This document shows, in pieces, positions 47,941-58,979 of a stretch of 64,000 nucleotides of DNA. Origin of the DNA: Roseateles sp. SL47 (GTDB lineage Bacteria; Pseudomonadota; Gammaproteobacteria; Burkholderiales; Burkholderiaceae_C). Position 1 is the stretch's first letter; every line of letters starts with the position of its first letter. The stretch is from positions 4,650,001-4,714,000 of the forward strand of contig NZ_CP113068.1 of assembly GCF_026625885.1 (NCBI RefSeq). The letters are read 5' to 3'. The notes under the pieces are model-generated. The model ran no database searches. It was not told where the DNA came from and saw only the letters and a list, made by a program, of their open reading frames with translations. A program made the position numbers and the translations under genes.

Positions 47941-48372
47941 TTATTGGAAGGCCTTTGAGTCGAAGTCTTGCTCGGCCGACAGTTGAAGCACGACCTGAGC
48001 CTCGGCATAGGGCGCTAGGCGGCCAGCGCTGGCCTGCGGCTTGACGATGAGCTTTCGCCCGCTCACCCACCCCTCACCTTGGTAAGTGGGGCGGGCCGGT
48101 TGCTCCGTGAGTTGCTCTTCATCCGATGCATGACGGATCTTGAACCAGCCGTTTCGCGACGCTGTCACCTCAGCTCGAACACGAACTCTTGCCCCATCCA
48201 CCGGGTCCACCCAGACAGGTGGCAATCGCCCCAACACCCGCGATTGCAGCGACGGCTCAGCACGCACATTGAGTCCTGCGGGATCGGTCTCATCGACAAA
48301 TGCGACGATGGAACAGTGATCCGCCGTCTGCGTGGACGCAGATGCATCACCAGTTGAGATCGCTGCAAGTCC
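47941..48372 (-). pseudogene. 5'-truncated SH3-domain protein gene
   Basis: In this frame the sequence reads LAAISTGDASASTQTADHCS, then the SH3 core GLNVRAEPSLQSRVLGRLPP. It continues to NGWFKIRHA and GWVSGRKLIVKPQAS. This is a bacterial SH3-type periplasmic protein that is complete at its C-terminus. The upstream end looks like the last part of a signal peptide with no hydrophobic core and no start codon before it. Instead the frame runs, out of phase, into the 3' end of a histidine kinase gene. I read this as a gene that lost its start in a deletion. A GTG at 48267 could give a short product without export signal. The left limit is the stop codon; the right limit is approximate. Confidence 0.65.
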
Positions 48373-50945
48373 CGACGCAGGAGCGTCGCCAGATCCAGGG
48401 TGGGGCGGCCTCCGCGAACCCCCAGCAGTTGCTCCCGCGTTTCCTCCACCACCCTTTCGGCTCGCTCCAGGGACTGCTCCACCTTCAATCTCACCGGGTG
48501 GGCACTGTCCAGTCCTTTGAGGCTCTTCTGGATGTGCAACACCATGGCCACGATGCTCTGGAGCAGGCTGTCATGCAGGTCACGGGCGATGCTCTCACGC
48601 TCCTTGAGCTTGACCTCCAGGCGTAATTCCGAATGACGCAGCAACCACCCGATGCGGGTGCGGTAGATCAGGGTGGCGGCCAGCAGCACCAGCAGCCCCA
48701 CACAGATGCGGAACCACCCGGTTTGATGCCACGCAGGCCGCACCTCCAGCGCCACTGCCGCCGATTGGGCCTCGCTCCACGGCTGTCGAGGGGTCGCGGC
48801 CTGCACTTTCAGTTGGTAATGCCCGGGTGCCAAGGCACCGAATGCGAAGCGCCGATGAGTGCCGAGCGGCGTCCAATCCTTGTCCAGCCCTTCGATCATC
48901 ACGCGAAACTGCGTGGCGACGGCGTTGCGCAGATCGGTGCCGGCAAACACCATGCGAATCTGCTGTTCCGGTGATTCGACCACGAGGCGGTCCGGCGGAA
49001 ACACCGGCGTGTCATCCACCGAGGCCTGAATCACCAGCGGACGCAGCGGTATGCGGGCTTGCGGCAATTGGTCCGGATCCACCCAGTAGAGGCTGCCCGC
49101 CCGCATGATCCACAGCCGGCCAGTCACGTCCTGCACCAGCGAAGGAAAATTCCGATTCGGGTGCAAGCCGCCATGAACGCCGTCCAGTGGGCCAAAACGT
49201 TCCCTAAGCACGGGGTGGTCCGGCGCGTTCATCCACGTGGACAAGGCGGAGGCGGAAATACGGATCAGGTCGTTCGCTTCATTGAGCCACAGCGCGCCAT
49301 CGGGCGATTCAACGATGCCGGTCACACGCCCCAAGTGGTCGCCGTCCAGAACCAGTTCGGTGGCTTGGCCATGCCGCCACAGCAGCACACCCCGGTCGGC
49401 GCCGATCCATAGATGGTCACCCTTGGCATGGAGCGCCAGCAGACGCCCTCGCGCATCGCCGGGTAGCGTCGCCGCTTGAGCGACCCCGTTGTTGACCAGC
49501 ATCAGGCGGCCATCTTCAAAGCCAACAGCAAGGCCTGTGGGTGTGGGGGTGAGGACGGTGCTGGCGCCGCTGAGCAAGGGGTCCGTGACGGCGCTCCAGG
49601 CAGCGCCATCCCAGATCCACAGCCCCCCATCGTGCAGGCTGATCCACAAACGACCGTCCGGGCTATCGGCCATCGACTGCACCAAACGGGTCCGGGCCGC
49701 TTCCGGCATAGGCGTCAGTTGCCGGCTGGAATCCCCTTCCAGTTGCCAGACCCGCTCATAGCCCCCCACATAGAGCCGACCATCGCGGGCGTGCAACGCC
49801 GAGCTGCTGCCATTGAGCGCGATCTCGCGATCCCCGCGGGTGTGATGCAGGCTCAGATCGGGGCGAATCAGAAAGGGCGGCAAGTTCTGACGGGTGACCC
49901 ACACCCCGCCGCACTTGGCGACCATCATGGCCCCACTTTGGCGCCCAGGCACAGCCAGAGGGTGGACAGCGACACTGCTGAATCGATCCAGGCCGATGGT
50001 CGTGCCGGCCCACACATTGCCTTGATGGTCATCGATGAGATCGAACACCACGCTGCCGCTCATACCGGCTTCCCGGTCGAAGCGCTGGGGCTCCAACGGC
50101 TTGGTGGCATCAAAAACGTCGGGCACCCATTGAACGCCGCCCGGGACGTAGCTGGCCCAAAGATCGCCTCGGGTGTCGAGCAGAAAGGAGTTGGGCACCT
50201 TCAAGGGAAGCTGGCGCTTGTGCTGGATGACACCCTCTCGATCGACCTGCACCAACTCCCCGTTGGACATCCACATCACCCGTCCGCCGTCGGGCAGCAG
50301 GCGGACATCGGCAACGCCGTTGAAGGTCGGGGCCGGCTGCGCCGGGCTCCCGAGCGAGGGCGCCTGGAACCAGTGCCCATCTTCGGTGTGGAGCACAAGC
50401 GGGCCTCGATCCTGGGCCAGCACGACATCAACAAACCGACGCCCCACCAGGGGACCAAAGTCCCACTTCACCCAGCGCTGCCCGTCCTGCCAGTAGACAC
50501 CGGCCAAGGTGGGCAAGAGCACCGTGCCTTGGAAGCTTTTGAAGCCCATGCCACGGGCGATCGGCAGCCCCGATTCGGGGCCATAGTGGACGGTTTGGTT
50601 GGTGGAGGGAAAGTAATGCGCAACACCGTGCGAGCGGTAGGCCACCATCAACGAACCGTCCGGCAGCATCAACACGTCCGACAGGTTCTGCGGTAGCGCG
50701 GGATTGGCGGGTGCCAGGCTGACCGAATGGAAGTTCTCGCCATCGAAGCGCACCAGGCCGCGATCTGTGGCCAACCAGAGCAGGCCCTCCGGTGATTGGG
50801 CGATTGCGGACACGTCGCCAGGCGCGCCGCGCGTGTCGGTCCATGCGAAGTGTTCGATATGCCGCTGGCCAAACGCCGGGAGGGCCCAGACGAACAGGGC
50901 GAGAACACCGGCGACAAGCTGGGCTGTGATGCGGCGTCGCCTCAT
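48165..50945 (-). pseudogene. Two-component sensor kinase lacking its ATPase domain (truncated)
   Basis: The 926-codon frame encodes a signal peptide (ITAQLVAGVLALFVWALPAFG) and a two-component propeller sensor (repeats such as GLLWLATDRGLVRFD, GNVWAGTTIGLDRF). A Y_Y_Y-type domain follows, then a membrane segment (WFRICVGLLVLLAATLIY) and the HisKA_3 dimerisation helix with the phosphoacceptor His in ESIARDLHDSLLQSIVAMVLH. The HATPase_c domain, which should follow for about 100 residues, is absent. After LLGVRGGRPTLDLATLLRRD the frame enters the neighbouring SH3 gene out of phase and stops after an Arg-rich nonsense tail. No partner response regulator is in the window. As read, the protein could not autophosphorylate. 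Confidence 0.75.
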
Positions 50946-51091
50946 GGAATCCCTCTGGTGTCAGTTGGGATTCTGGCAGTTCAGTGATCCGCCCAATAGC
51001 CCGAATGCCGGTCATCTGCGGGGTCTGGCACTCTCCCGTCTGGGGGTGTTGCTGCGGCGGCGAATGGGTGGGTCAGAGCCCAGGTGCCACC

Positions 51092-51556
51092 TCACCCCAA
51101 GGCCGCAATCACCTCGGCCGGCGCCTGCACCAATTCGATCAGCACGCCCTCGCCGCCAATCGGGAATTCGTCATTGCTCTTCGGATGAATGAAGCAGATG
51201 TCGAAACCCGCCGCGCCCTTGCGGATGCCCCCTGGCGCAAAACGCACGCCGTGGGCGGTCATCCATTGCACCGCCTTCGGCAGGTCGTCCACCCACAGGC
51301 CGACGTGATTCAGCGGCGTGGCATGCACCGCCGGCTTCCTGTCCGCGTCCAGCGGCTGCATCAGGTCCACCTCCACCCGGTGAGGGCCGCTGCCGATGGT
51401 GCAGATGTCCTCGTCCACGTTCTCACGTTCCGAGACGAACTGCCCGGTTACCGTCAGCCCCAGCACGTCGACCCACAACTTGCGCAGGGCCTGTTTGTCG
51501 GGCCCGCCGATGGCGATCTGCTGGATGCCCAGGATGCGATAGGGTTTGTCGCTCAT
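51092..51556 (-). CDS. VOC-family protein, probable methylmalonyl-CoA epimerase
   Basis: This 154-residue glyoxalase-fold protein has the two paired modules expected for a VOC enzyme: an N-terminal [20 protein letters not shown] with metal-ligand positions, [16 protein letters not shown] in the second module, and a closing metal Glu in VLIELVQAP. It ends the operon that contains propionyl-CoA carboxylase and, upstream, methylmalonyl-CoA mutase. An epimerase is the missing step between those two enzymes, so epimerase is the most likely role. The sequence alone does not exclude another VOC activity. It starts 9 nt after pccA. Confidence 0.8.
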   Translation of the reverse strand: MSDKPYRILGIQQIAIGGPDKQALRKLWVDVLGLTVTGQFVSERENVDEDICTIGSGPHRVEVDLMQPLDADRKPAVHATPLNHVGLWVDDLPKAVQWMTAHGVRFAPGGIRKGAAGFDICFIHPKSNDEFPIGGEGVLIELVQAPAEVIAALG

Positions 51557-51565
51557 CGCCTTGCC

Positions 51566-53650
51566 TCACTCAAATCGCAGAATCGGCTGATCCACCGCCA
51601 GGCTCTCGCCGGTCTTGGCCAGCACCTCCGCCACCTTCACGTCCTGGCTGGCCGTGAGGATGTTCTCCATCTTCATGGCCTCGATCACCGCCAGACGTTC
51701 ACCCGCCTGCACCGTCTGCCCCGGCTGCACCGCAATGTGCACCAGCAGACCCGGCATCGGAGACAGCAGCTGCTTGCTGGTGTCTGGCGGTGCCTTGTAG
51801 GGCATCAGCCGATGCAACTCGGCCGCCCGCGGTGACAGCACCGTGACCTCGATCGCCCGACCGTTGTGCTGGATGCGATAGGCCAACGGCGCCTTGGGCG
51901 TGCCCCGCTCGGCCTGCGCCGTAAACGCCCGGCCATTCACCGTGCCGCTGATGCGGATGTCGTTGAGACGGGACTGGCTGATGATGCGGTAGGACTGCGG
52001 CGCGGCCGTGTCCGCCCCCTGCCCCTCCACCACGGGCCCGCGCACGGTCACCCGCGCCTCACCCAGGCTGCCCACATATTCCGTGATGCTGATCGGGTAG
52101 CGGCTGAAACGTCCGTTGCCTTCATTCACCACCGCCACATAGTCATGCTCGACCTTGACTTCGTGGCCGGGCAACTGGCCGCTGATGCCGGCCTCCCGCT
52201 CACGGGCCTTGCGCCGGATGAAGCCAGCCAATGCCACGAGGAAGTGGGGATCTTCATGCGGCACGTCTTCCGCATGGAATCCACCGGCGTAGTGGTGGGC
52301 AATGAAACCGGTGTTGAAATGGCCGGCCTGAAAATCCGGATGTGCCAGCAATGCCGATTGGAACGGGATGTTGCTGGAGATACCACGGATGACGAAACCA
52401 TTCAGTGCCTCGCGCATTTTGGCAATCGCCTCTGCCCGATCCTTCCCATGCACGATGAGCTTGGCAATCATCGAGTCATAAAACATCGGGATCTCGCCGC
52501 CTTCATAGACGCCGGTGTCCACCCGCACGCCGAATCGTTCTGCTTGTGCGGCCACCATGGAGGTCTCGGGCGGCTGGTACTTCGCCAGGCGTCCGGTGGA
52601 CGGCAGGAAATTGCGGAAGGGGTCTTCTGCATTGATGCGGCATTCGATGGCCCACCCCTCGCGCTGGATCTGCTCCTGACGGAAAGACAGGGGCTCACCA
52701 GCCGCGACGCGGATCATCTGCTCCACCAGGTCCAGCCCGGTGATGCATTCGGTCACCGGGTGCTCCACCTGCAACCGGGTATTCATTTCCAGGAAGTAGA
52801 AGCTCTGGTCTTTCCCCACCACAAACTCCACCGTCCCCGCGCTCTGGTACTTCACCGCCTGGGCCAGGGCGACGGCCTGTTCGCCCATGGCGCGGCGAGT
52901 GGATTCGCTGATGAAGGGGGAGGGAGCTTCTTCAATCACCTTTTGGTGGCGGCGCTGAATGGAGCATTCACGCTCCCACAGGTAGACCACGTTCCCATGG
53001 CCGTCGCCGAGCACCTGGATTTCGATGTGGCGCGGCTCCTCCACGAATTTTTCCATGAAGACGCGGTCATCGCCGAAGCTATTGCGGGCCTCATTACGGC
53101 AGCTGGTGAAGCCTTCGAAGCATTCCTTGTCATTGAAGGCGACGCGCAGGCCCTTGCCACCGCCGCCGGCGCTGGCCTTGATCATGACCGGATAGCCGAC
53201 GCGCTGCGCGATCGTCACGGCCTCTTCGGCCGACTCGATGGGTTCGTTATGGCCGGGGATCGTATTGACGCGGGCCTCTGACGCCAGCTTCTTGGAGGCG
53301 ATCTTGTCGCCCATGGCTGCGATGGAAAAGTGTTTAGGCCCGATAAACACCAGGCCCTCCTCTTCCACGCGCCGCGCGAAGTCTTCGTTCTCCGACAGGA
53401 AGCCGTAGCCCGGATGGATCGCTTCGGCGCCGGTCTGTTTCGCGGCCGCGATGATCTTGTCCGCCACCAGATACGACTCACGTGACGGTGCTGGCCCGAG
53501 CAACACGGCCTCATCAGCCAGGTCCACATGCCTGGCGTCCTTATCCGCTTCGGAAAACACCGCCACCGTCGCGATACCCATCCGACGCGCCGTCTGAATC
53601 ACCCGGCACGCGATCTCGCCACGATTCGCAATCAGAATCTTCTTGAACAT
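51566..53650 (-). CDS. pccA: Propionyl/acyl-CoA carboxylase biotin subunit alpha
   Basis: PccA carries the biotin carboxylase and the biotin carrier. The 694-residue protein starts MFKKILIANRGEIACRVIQTA. It has the ATP-grasp loop KASAGGGGKGLRVAF, the EMNTRLQVEHPVTE carboxylase motif, a linker (BT-type) domain, and ends with the biotinyl domain where Lys660 of EAMKMEN is modified. pccB and the mutase genes lie upstream in the same direction, so the carboxylase most likely acts on propionyl-CoA rather than acetyl-CoA. Confidence 0.95.
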   Translation of the reverse strand: MFKKILIANRGEIACRVIQTARRMGIATVAVFSEADKDARHVDLADEAVLLGPAPSRESYLVADKIIAAAKQTGAEAIHPGYGFLSENEDFARRVEEEGLVFIGPKHFSIAAMGDKIASKKLASEARVNTIPGHNEPIESAEEAVTIAQRVGYPVMIKASAGGGGKGLRVAFNDKECFEGFTSCRNEARNSFGDDRVFMEKFVEEPRHIEIQVLGDGHGNVVYLWERECSIQRRHQKVIEEAPSPFISESTRRAMGEQAVALAQAVKYQSAGTVEFVVGKDQSFYFLEMNTRLQVEHPVTECITGLDLVEQMIRVAAGEPLSFRQEQIQREGWAIECRINAEDPFRNFLPSTGRLAKYQPPETSMVAAQAERFGVRVDTGVYEGGEIPMFYDSMIAKLIVHGKDRAEAIAKMREALNGFVIRGISSNIPFQSALLAHPDFQAGHFNTGFIAHHYAGGFHAEDVPHEDPHFLVALAGFIRRKAREREAGISGQLPGHEVKVEHDYVAVVNEGNGRFSRYPISITEYVGSLGEARVTVRGPVVEGQGADTAAPQSYRIISQSRLNDIRISGTVNGRAFTAQAERGTPKAPLAYRIQHNGRAIEVTVLSPRAAELHRLMPYKAPPDTSKQLLSPMPGLLVHIAVQPGQTVQAGERLAVIEAMKMENILTASQDVKVAEVLAKTGESLAVDQPILRFE

Positions 53651-53747
53651 AGTCCACCCATTCCTTTAAACCCACCGACCCTTACACCCACCCCACCCCC
53701 TCAACCGCGCCCCAAAAGGAAGCAGCAGCGCAACGCCTGCCACCCCA

Positions 53748-53759
53748 CCCCCCCCCCCC
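53748..53759. repeat. Run of twelve C in the pccA-pccB gap
   Basis: An uninterrupted C12 homopolymer in a C-rich stretch, non-coding. Such runs are prone to length variation and to sequencing error. Confidence 0.85.
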
Positions 53760-53767
53760 GCCGACCA

Positions 53768-53907
53768 GGCTCTGCCAGGCCGCTGCGCAGCGCCCCTCGG
53801 GGGCAGGAGCGCAGCGACTGGGACCCCCATCCAGCCACGCCCGCGGATCTGGCTCTGCCAGGCCGCTGGGCGGCGCCCCTCGGGGGCAGGAGCGATAGCG
53901 ACTGGGG
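53768..53907. repeat. Two tandem copies of an ~56-bp hairpin repeat between pccA and pccB
   Basis: GGCTCTGCCAGGCCGCTG at 53768 and again at 53851 (83-bp offset), each followed by GGCGCCCCTCGGGGGCAGGA or a close variant and AGCGACTGGG. The CCCCTCGGGG core can form a hairpin. It resembles the leuC-leuD repeats in layout (two copies about 82-83 bp apart) but not in detailed sequence. Confidence 0.85.
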
Positions 53908-53916
53908 GGCCAACAT

Positions 53917-55449
53917 CTACAGCGGTATGTTCCCGTGCTTCCGCCAAGGGTTATCGAGCTGCTTGTCCTTCAGCATCACCAGCGACCGGCAGATCCGCTT
54001 GCGGGTTTCATGCGGCTGGATCACGTCATCAATAAACCCGCGTGCGCCCGCCACAAACGGATTCGCAAAACGCGCCTTGTATTCCGCCTCACGCGCTGCC
54101 AGCTTGGCCGGGTCGTTTTTGTCCTCGCGGAAGATGATCTCCACCGCCCCCTTCGCCCCCATCACCGCGATCTCGGCATTCGGCCAGGAGAAGTTCACAT
54201 CCCCCCGCAGATGCTTGGAGCTCATCACGTCATACGCGCCCCCATACGCCTTGCGCGTGATCACCGTCACCTTGGGCACGGTGCACTCGGCATAGGCATA
54301 CAGCAGCTTGGCTCCGTGCTTGATGATGCCCCCATACTCCTGGCTCGTGCCCGGCATGAAGCCCGGCACATCCACGAAGGTGATCACCGGGATATTGAAC
54401 GCATCACAGAAGCGCACAAACCGCGCCGCCTTGATGCTGCTGCGAATGTCCAGGCAGCCCGCCAGCACCAGCGGCTGGTTGGCCACGATGCCCACGGTCT
54501 GCCCTTCCATCCGTCCGAACCCGGTGATGATGTTCTTGGCGTTCTCCGGCTGCAGCTCGAAAAAGTCGCCGTCGTCCACCACCTTCAGGATCAGCTCCTT
54601 CATGTCGTAGGGCTTGTTGGGGTTGTCCGGCACCAGCGTGTCCAGCGAATAGTCCAGCCGGTTGCCCGGGTCCCCGCTGGGGCGGCACGGCGCCTTCTCG
54701 CGGTTGTTGAGCGGCAGGTAATTGAAGAAGCGCCGCAGCATCAGAATGGCTTCGACATCATTCTCCAGGGCCAGGTCCGCCACACCGCTGCGGCTGGTGT
54801 GGGTGGTGGCACCGCCCAGTTCTTCGGCGGTCACCTCCTCATGCGTCACCGTTTTCACCACCTCGGGGCCGGTGACAAACATGTAGCTGGAGTCCTTCAC
54901 CATGAAGATGAAGTCGGTCATGGCTGGCGAATACACTGCGCCCCCGGCGCAGGGGCCCATGATCATGCTGATCTGCGGAATGACGCCGGACGCCATGACA
55001 TTGCGCTGGAACACCTCGGCATAACCGCCCAGCGAGGCCACCCCCTCCTGGATGCGCGCCCCGCCGGAATCATTCAGGCCGATGACCGGCGCGCCGACTT
55101 TCATCGCCTGGTCCATCACCTTGCAGATTTTCTCGGCATGCGCCTCGGACAGCGCGCCCCCAAACACGGTGAAATCCTGGCTGAAGGCAAAGGCCAGGCG
55201 GCCGTTGATCATGCCGTAGCCGGTTACGACACCATCGCCGGGAATGCGTTGGTCCGCCATGCCGAAATCGACACAGCGGTGTTCCACAAACATGTCCCAT
55301 TCTTCGAACGTGCCGTCGTCAAACAGCAGGTCCAGCCGCTCCCGCGCGGTCAGCTTGCCCTTGGCGTGCTGGGCCGATATCCGGCGTTCTCCGCCCCCCT
55401 GCCGAGCCTGCTCGCGTTTGTCTTCGAGCATCTGTCGAATGTCATGCAT
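53917..55449 (-). CDS. pccB: Propionyl/acyl-CoA carboxylase carboxyltransferase subunit beta
   Basis: PccB transfers the carboxyl group from biotin to propionyl-CoA, giving (S)-methylmalonyl-CoA. From [20 protein letters not shown] it spans 510 residues. It has the [23 protein letters not shown] and [22 protein letters not shown] segments, with [19 protein letters not shown] and [21 protein letters not shown]. Its ATG at 55449 lies inside the 3' end of meaB (8-nt overlap), so the two are translationally coupled. The frame extends 27 nt upstream to another ATG within meaB. A gap with two hairpin repeats separates it from pccA. Confidence 0.95.
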   Translation of the reverse strand: MHDIRQMLEDKREQARQGGGERRISAQHAKGKLTARERLDLLFDDGTFEEWDMFVEHRCVDFGMADQRIPGDGVVTGYGMINGRLAFAFSQDFTVFGGALSEAHAEKICKVMDQAMKVGAPVIGLNDSGGARIQEGVASLGGYAEVFQRNVMASGVIPQISMIMGPCAGGAVYSPAMTDFIFMVKDSSYMFVTGPEVVKTVTHEEVTAEELGGATTHTSRSGVADLALENDVEAILMLRRFFNYLPLNNREKAPCRPSGDPGNRLDYSLDTLVPDNPNKPYDMKELILKVVDDGDFFELQPENAKNIITGFGRMEGQTVGIVANQPLVLAGCLDIRSSIKAARFVRFCDAFNIPVITFVDVPGFMPGTSQEYGGIIKHGAKLLYAYAECTVPKVTVITRKAYGGAYDVMSSKHLRGDVNFSWPNAEIAVMGAKGAVEIIFREDKNDPAKLAAREAEYKARFANPFVAGARGFIDDVIQPHETRKRICRSLVMLKDKQLDNPWRKHGNIPL

Positions 55450-56563
55450 CTGTGTGGTCTCCGGAAAATCGTGCAAGCAGCCGGCGCGCGGCCGTGGAGG
55501 CGGCCAGCCGCCCTTCCAGCACCTGCGCCAGGGTGTCGTCCATCACCTGCCGCACGGCAGGCGCTGAGCTGAATTGCTGTTGAAGCCCGGCCTGGATGCG
55601 TTCCCACATCCAGGCTTTGGCCTGCTGGCGGCGCTTGGCCGCCAGGCCGCCGTTGGCTTGTTGGACCGATCGGAACTCCGTCACGGCCGCCCAGAACTCG
55701 TCAATGCCCTGCCCTTTGAGCGCGGACAAGCGCATCACACGCGCCACCCAGGCGGGCGGTGTGCCCGCTGGTGCGGCGCGGCGGTGCATGCCGTACAGCC
55801 GCAGTGAGGAGGTGATCTGCGCCTGCGCCCGCGTGGCGGCCGCATCATCCAGGTCGGCCTTGTTGATCACCACCAGGTCGGCCAGCTCCATCACGCCTTT
55901 CTTGATGGCTTGCAGGTCGTCACCGGCATTGGGCAGCTGCAGCAGGCAGTACATGTCGGTCATACCCGCCACAGCGGTTTCGCTCTGCCCAACGCCCACT
56001 GTCTCCACAATGACCACATCAAAGCCGGCGGCCTCGCACACCAGCATGGCCTCGCGGGTTTTTTCCGCCACGCCCCCCAGCGTGCCGCTGGAGGGACTGG
56101 GGCGGATGTAGGCGCGTTCGTCCATGGAGAGCCGCTCCATGCGGGTCTTGTCCCCCAGGATGGAGCCGCCGGAGACACTGCTGGACGGGTCCACCGCCAG
56201 CACCGCCACGCGGTGGCCCTGCCCGATCAAGGCCAGACCCAGCGCTTCAATGAAGGTGCTTTTGCCCACGCCGGGAACACCGGAAATGCCCAGCCGGAAG
56301 GACTGGCCCGTACGCGGCAGCAGTTCCGTCAGCAGCGCATCGGCCTGGGCGCGGTGGTCGGCACGGGTGGACTCCAGCAGGGTGATGGCCTTGGCCATGG
56401 CTCGTCGCTGACGTGCTCCGGGCTCGCCGAGGATGGCGCTCACCAGCGGCGCAGCCGAGCCCAGCGCATGCGCATCGGCCGGGGCCAGGACCGGTGCATG
56501 CGTCTCGGCCTGGGCGGCGCTGCCAGTCGCGGGAGGCAAGTCCTTGTGCATCAGCAGGGCCAT
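55442..56563 (-). CDS. meaB: Methylmalonyl-CoA mutase chaperone GTPase MeaB
   Basis: MeaB is a G3E-type GTPase that loads and protects the cobalamin of methylmalonyl-CoA mutase. The 373-residue protein has the P-loop [51 protein letters not shown] as the switch region and VVINKADL as the base-binding motif. The frame is open to 56716 within the mutase gene. ATG 56563, 53 nt after the mutase stop, is the best start, and an ATG at 56551 is the alternative; neither has a strong Shine-Dalgarno. It sits between the mutase and pccB. Confidence 0.92.
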   Translation of the reverse strand: MALLMHKDLPPATGSAAQAETHAPVLAPADAHALGSAAPLVSAILGEPGARQRRAMAKAITLLESTRADHRAQADALLTELLPRTGQSFRLGISGVPGVGKSTFIEALGLALIGQGHRVAVLAVDPSSSVSGGSILGDKTRMERLSMDERAYIRPSPSSGTLGGVAEKTREAMLVCEAAGFDVVIVETVGVGQSETAVAGMTDMYCLLQLPNAGDDLQAIKKGVMELADLVVINKADLDDAAATRAQAQITSSLRLYGMHRRAAPAGTPPAWVARVMRLSALKGQGIDEFWAAVTEFRSVQQANGGLAAKRRQQAKAWMWERIQAGLQQQFSSAPAVRQVMDDTLAQVLEGRLAASTAARRLLARFSGDHTDA

Positions 56564-56615
56564 TTCGCGTGGGCCATCAAAGCCAGGCGGAACATGGAGG
56601 GGCGCACCATCCGCC

Positions 56616-58817
56616 TCAGACCGTCGTGGCCGCCTTGCGGATCTGTTCAAGCACGTCCTTGGCGCTGGCCGGAATCGGCGTGCCGGGGCCGTAGATGCCT
56701 TTGACGCCGGCTTCATAGAGGAAGTCGTAGTCCTGCGCGGGGATCACACCGCCCACAAACACGATGATGTCGTCCGCCCCCTGATCGCGCAGCGCCTGGA
56801 TGATGGCGGGGACCAAGGTCTTGTGGCCGGCCGCCAGGGTGGAGACGCCCACCGCATGCACGTCGTTCTCAATGGCCTGCCGTGCACATTCTTCCGGCGT
56901 CTGGAACAACGGGCCCATGTCCACGTCGAATCCCAGGTCCGCATAGGCGGTGGCCACCACCTTGGCGCCACGGTCATGGCCGTCCTGACCCAGCTTGGCG
57001 ATCATCACCCGGGGGCGACGGCCCTGTTCTTCGGCAAAGGCGGCGATTTCCTGCTGCAGCCGCTCCCAGCCTTCGGCCGAGTCGTACGCGGCGGCATACA
57101 CGCCGCTGACCTTCTGGGTGTCGGCACGGTGACGGCCAAACACGGCCTCCAGCGCATCGGACACCTCGCCCACCGTGGCCCGCAAGCGGATGGCCTGGAT
57201 GCTCAAGTCCAGCAGGTTGCCCTGGCCGCTGCGTGCGGCATCGGTCAGCGCCTGCAAGGCCGCGGTGACGGCCGCGCCATCCCGCGCGGCCCGCAACTGC
57301 TTCAACCGGGTGATCTGGCTGTCGCGGACCTTGACGTTGTCCACCTCCAGAATCTCCACCGGGTCTTCCTTGCCCAGCCGGTACTTGTTGACACCCACGA
57401 TGACGTCCTTGCCGGCATCGATGCGCGCCTGCTTCTCGGCCGCGCTGGCCTCGATCTTCAGCTTGGCCCAGCCGGAGTCCACCGCCTTGGTCATGCCGCC
57501 CATCGCATCCACTTCCTGGATGATGGCCCAGGCCTTGTCCGCCATGTCCTGTGTCAGCGACTCCATCATGTAGCTGCCGGCCCAGGGGTCGATCACGCTG
57601 GTGATGTGGGTTTCTTCCTGGATGATGAGCTGGGTGTTGCGGGCAATGCGCGCACTGAATTCGGTGGGTAGCGCAATCGCCTCATCCAGCGAGTTGGTGT
57701 GCAGGGACTGGGTGCCCCCGAACACGGCGGCCATCGCCTCGATGGTGGTGCGCACCACGTTGTTGTAGGGGTCCTGCTCGGTGAGGCTCCAGCCGGAGGT
57801 CTGGCTGTGGGTGCGCAGCATCAGGCTCTTGGGGTTCTTTGCATGGAAGCCCTTCATGATCCGGCACCAGAGCAGGCGGGCGGCCCGCATCTTGGCAATC
57901 TCCAGATAGAAGTTCATGCCCACGGCCCAGAAGAACGACAGCCGACCGGCGAAGTCGTCCACATCCATGCCCTTGGCAATGGCCGTTTTCACATACTCCT
58001 TGCCATCGGCCAGGGTGAAAGCCAGCTCCAGCGCCTGATTCGCGCCCGCCTCCTGCATGTGATAGCCGCTGATGGAGATCGAGTTGAACTTCGGCATGTG
58101 CCGGGCGGTGTACTCGATGATGTCGCCGATGATGCGCATCGACGGTTCCGGCGGGTAGATATAGGTGTTGCGGACCATGAACTCCTTGAGGATGTCGTTC
58201 TGGATGGTCCCGCTGAGTTGTGCCTGCGACACCCCCTGCTCTTCCGCCGCCACCACATAACCGGCCAGCACCGGCAGCACGGCGCCGTTCATGGTCATGG
58301 AGACCGACACCCGGTCCAGCGGAATGCCGTCGAAGAGGATCTTCATATCCTCCACCGAGTCGATCGCCACGCCGGCCTTGCCCACATCGCCGGTCACCCG
58401 GGGATGGTCGGAGTCATACCCCCGGTGCGTCGCCAGGTCGAACGCCACCGACACCCCCTGCCCGCCCGCTGCCAGAGCCTTGCGGTAGAACGCATTGCTT
58501 TCTTCGGCCGTGGAAAAGCCAGCGTATTGGCGGATGGTCCAGGGCCGGACCGCATACATCGTGGCCTGCGGGCCGCGCAGGAACGGTTCAAAACCTGGCA
58601 GGGTGTTGGCATGGGGCAGGCCCTGCACATCCTCCGCCGTGTAGAGCGGCTTGACGACCAGCCCTTCCGGCGTCTGCCAGTTCAGGGCATCCACATCCCC
58701 ACCGGGGGCAGACTTGGCCGCCGCCTTGCGCCACTGCTCCAGGGTGACCGGAGCGAATTCACGGGCCGCCTCCGAGGAGGCGGCCGCAGCTTGGGAAACC
58801 CTGGATTCATCAGACAT
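56616..58817 (-). CDS. scpA: Methylmalonyl-CoA mutase, single-chain
   Basis: The enzyme rearranges (R)-methylmalonyl-CoA to succinyl-CoA with adenosylcobalamin. The 733-residue chain has the TIM-barrel half ([49 protein letters not shown]) and a C-terminal B12 domain with the base-off motif [13 protein letters not shown], then [12 protein letters not shown] and [14 protein letters not shown] lies 10 nt before ATG 58817; the frame opens 18 nt earlier. It is the first gene of the leftward propionate module and is divergent from a GntR regulator. Confidence 0.96.
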   Translation of the reverse strand: MSDESRVSQAAAASSEAAREFAPVTLEQWRKAAAKSAPGGDVDALNWQTPEGLVVKPLYTAEDVQGLPHANTLPGFEPFLRGPQATMYAVRPWTIRQYAGFSTAEESNAFYRKALAAGGQGVSVAFDLATHRGYDSDHPRVTGDVGKAGVAIDSVEDMKILFDGIPLDRVSVSMTMNGAVLPVLAGYVVAAEEQGVSQAQLSGTIQNDILKEFMVRNTYIYPPEPSMRIIGDIIEYTARHMPKFNSISISGYHMQEAGANQALELAFTLADGKEYVKTAIAKGMDVDDFAGRLSFFWAVGMNFYLEIAKMRAARLLWCRIMKGFHAKNPKSLMLRTHSQTSGWSLTEQDPYNNVVRTTIEAMAAVFGGTQSLHTNSLDEAIALPTEFSARIARNTQLIIQEETHITSVIDPWAGSYMMESLTQDMADKAWAIIQEVDAMGGMTKAVDSGWAKLKIEASAAEKQARIDAGKDVIVGVNKYRLGKEDPVEILEVDNVKVRDSQITRLKQLRAARDGAAVTAALQALTDAARSGQGNLLDLSIQAIRLRATVGEVSDALEAVFGRHRADTQKVSGVYAAAYDSAEGWERLQQEIAAFAEEQGRRPRVMIAKLGQDGHDRGAKVVATAYADLGFDVDMGPLFQTPEECARQAIENDVHAVGVSTLAAGHKTLVPAIIQALRDQGADDIIVFVGGVIPAQDYDFLYEAGVKGIYGPGTPIPASAKDVLEQIRKAATTV

Positions 58818-58861
58818 GAAACGTATCTCCTGCACGCAAAGACGATCATAGCGCCCTGCTT

Positions 58862-58877
58862 ATTCATAATTATGAAT
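58862..58877. promoter_or_regulatory. 16-bp perfect palindrome between the mutase and gntR genes
   Basis: ATTCATAATTATGAAT is a perfect, AT-rich palindrome in a GC-rich region. It lies 44 bp from the mutase start and 102 bp from the gntR start. It contains CATAAT on both strands, so it may overlap -10 elements. It is the best candidate for the GntR binding site. Confidence 0.7.
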
Positions 58878-58979
58878 TCAAGATTTGACTACACTCTGAC
58901 ATCGACTTGAGCCCGGTGACGCTGATCTCGCTCAAAAAGAGTGCGGTCATCGCCCCATCCATCCCCTCCCTCTATAGAT

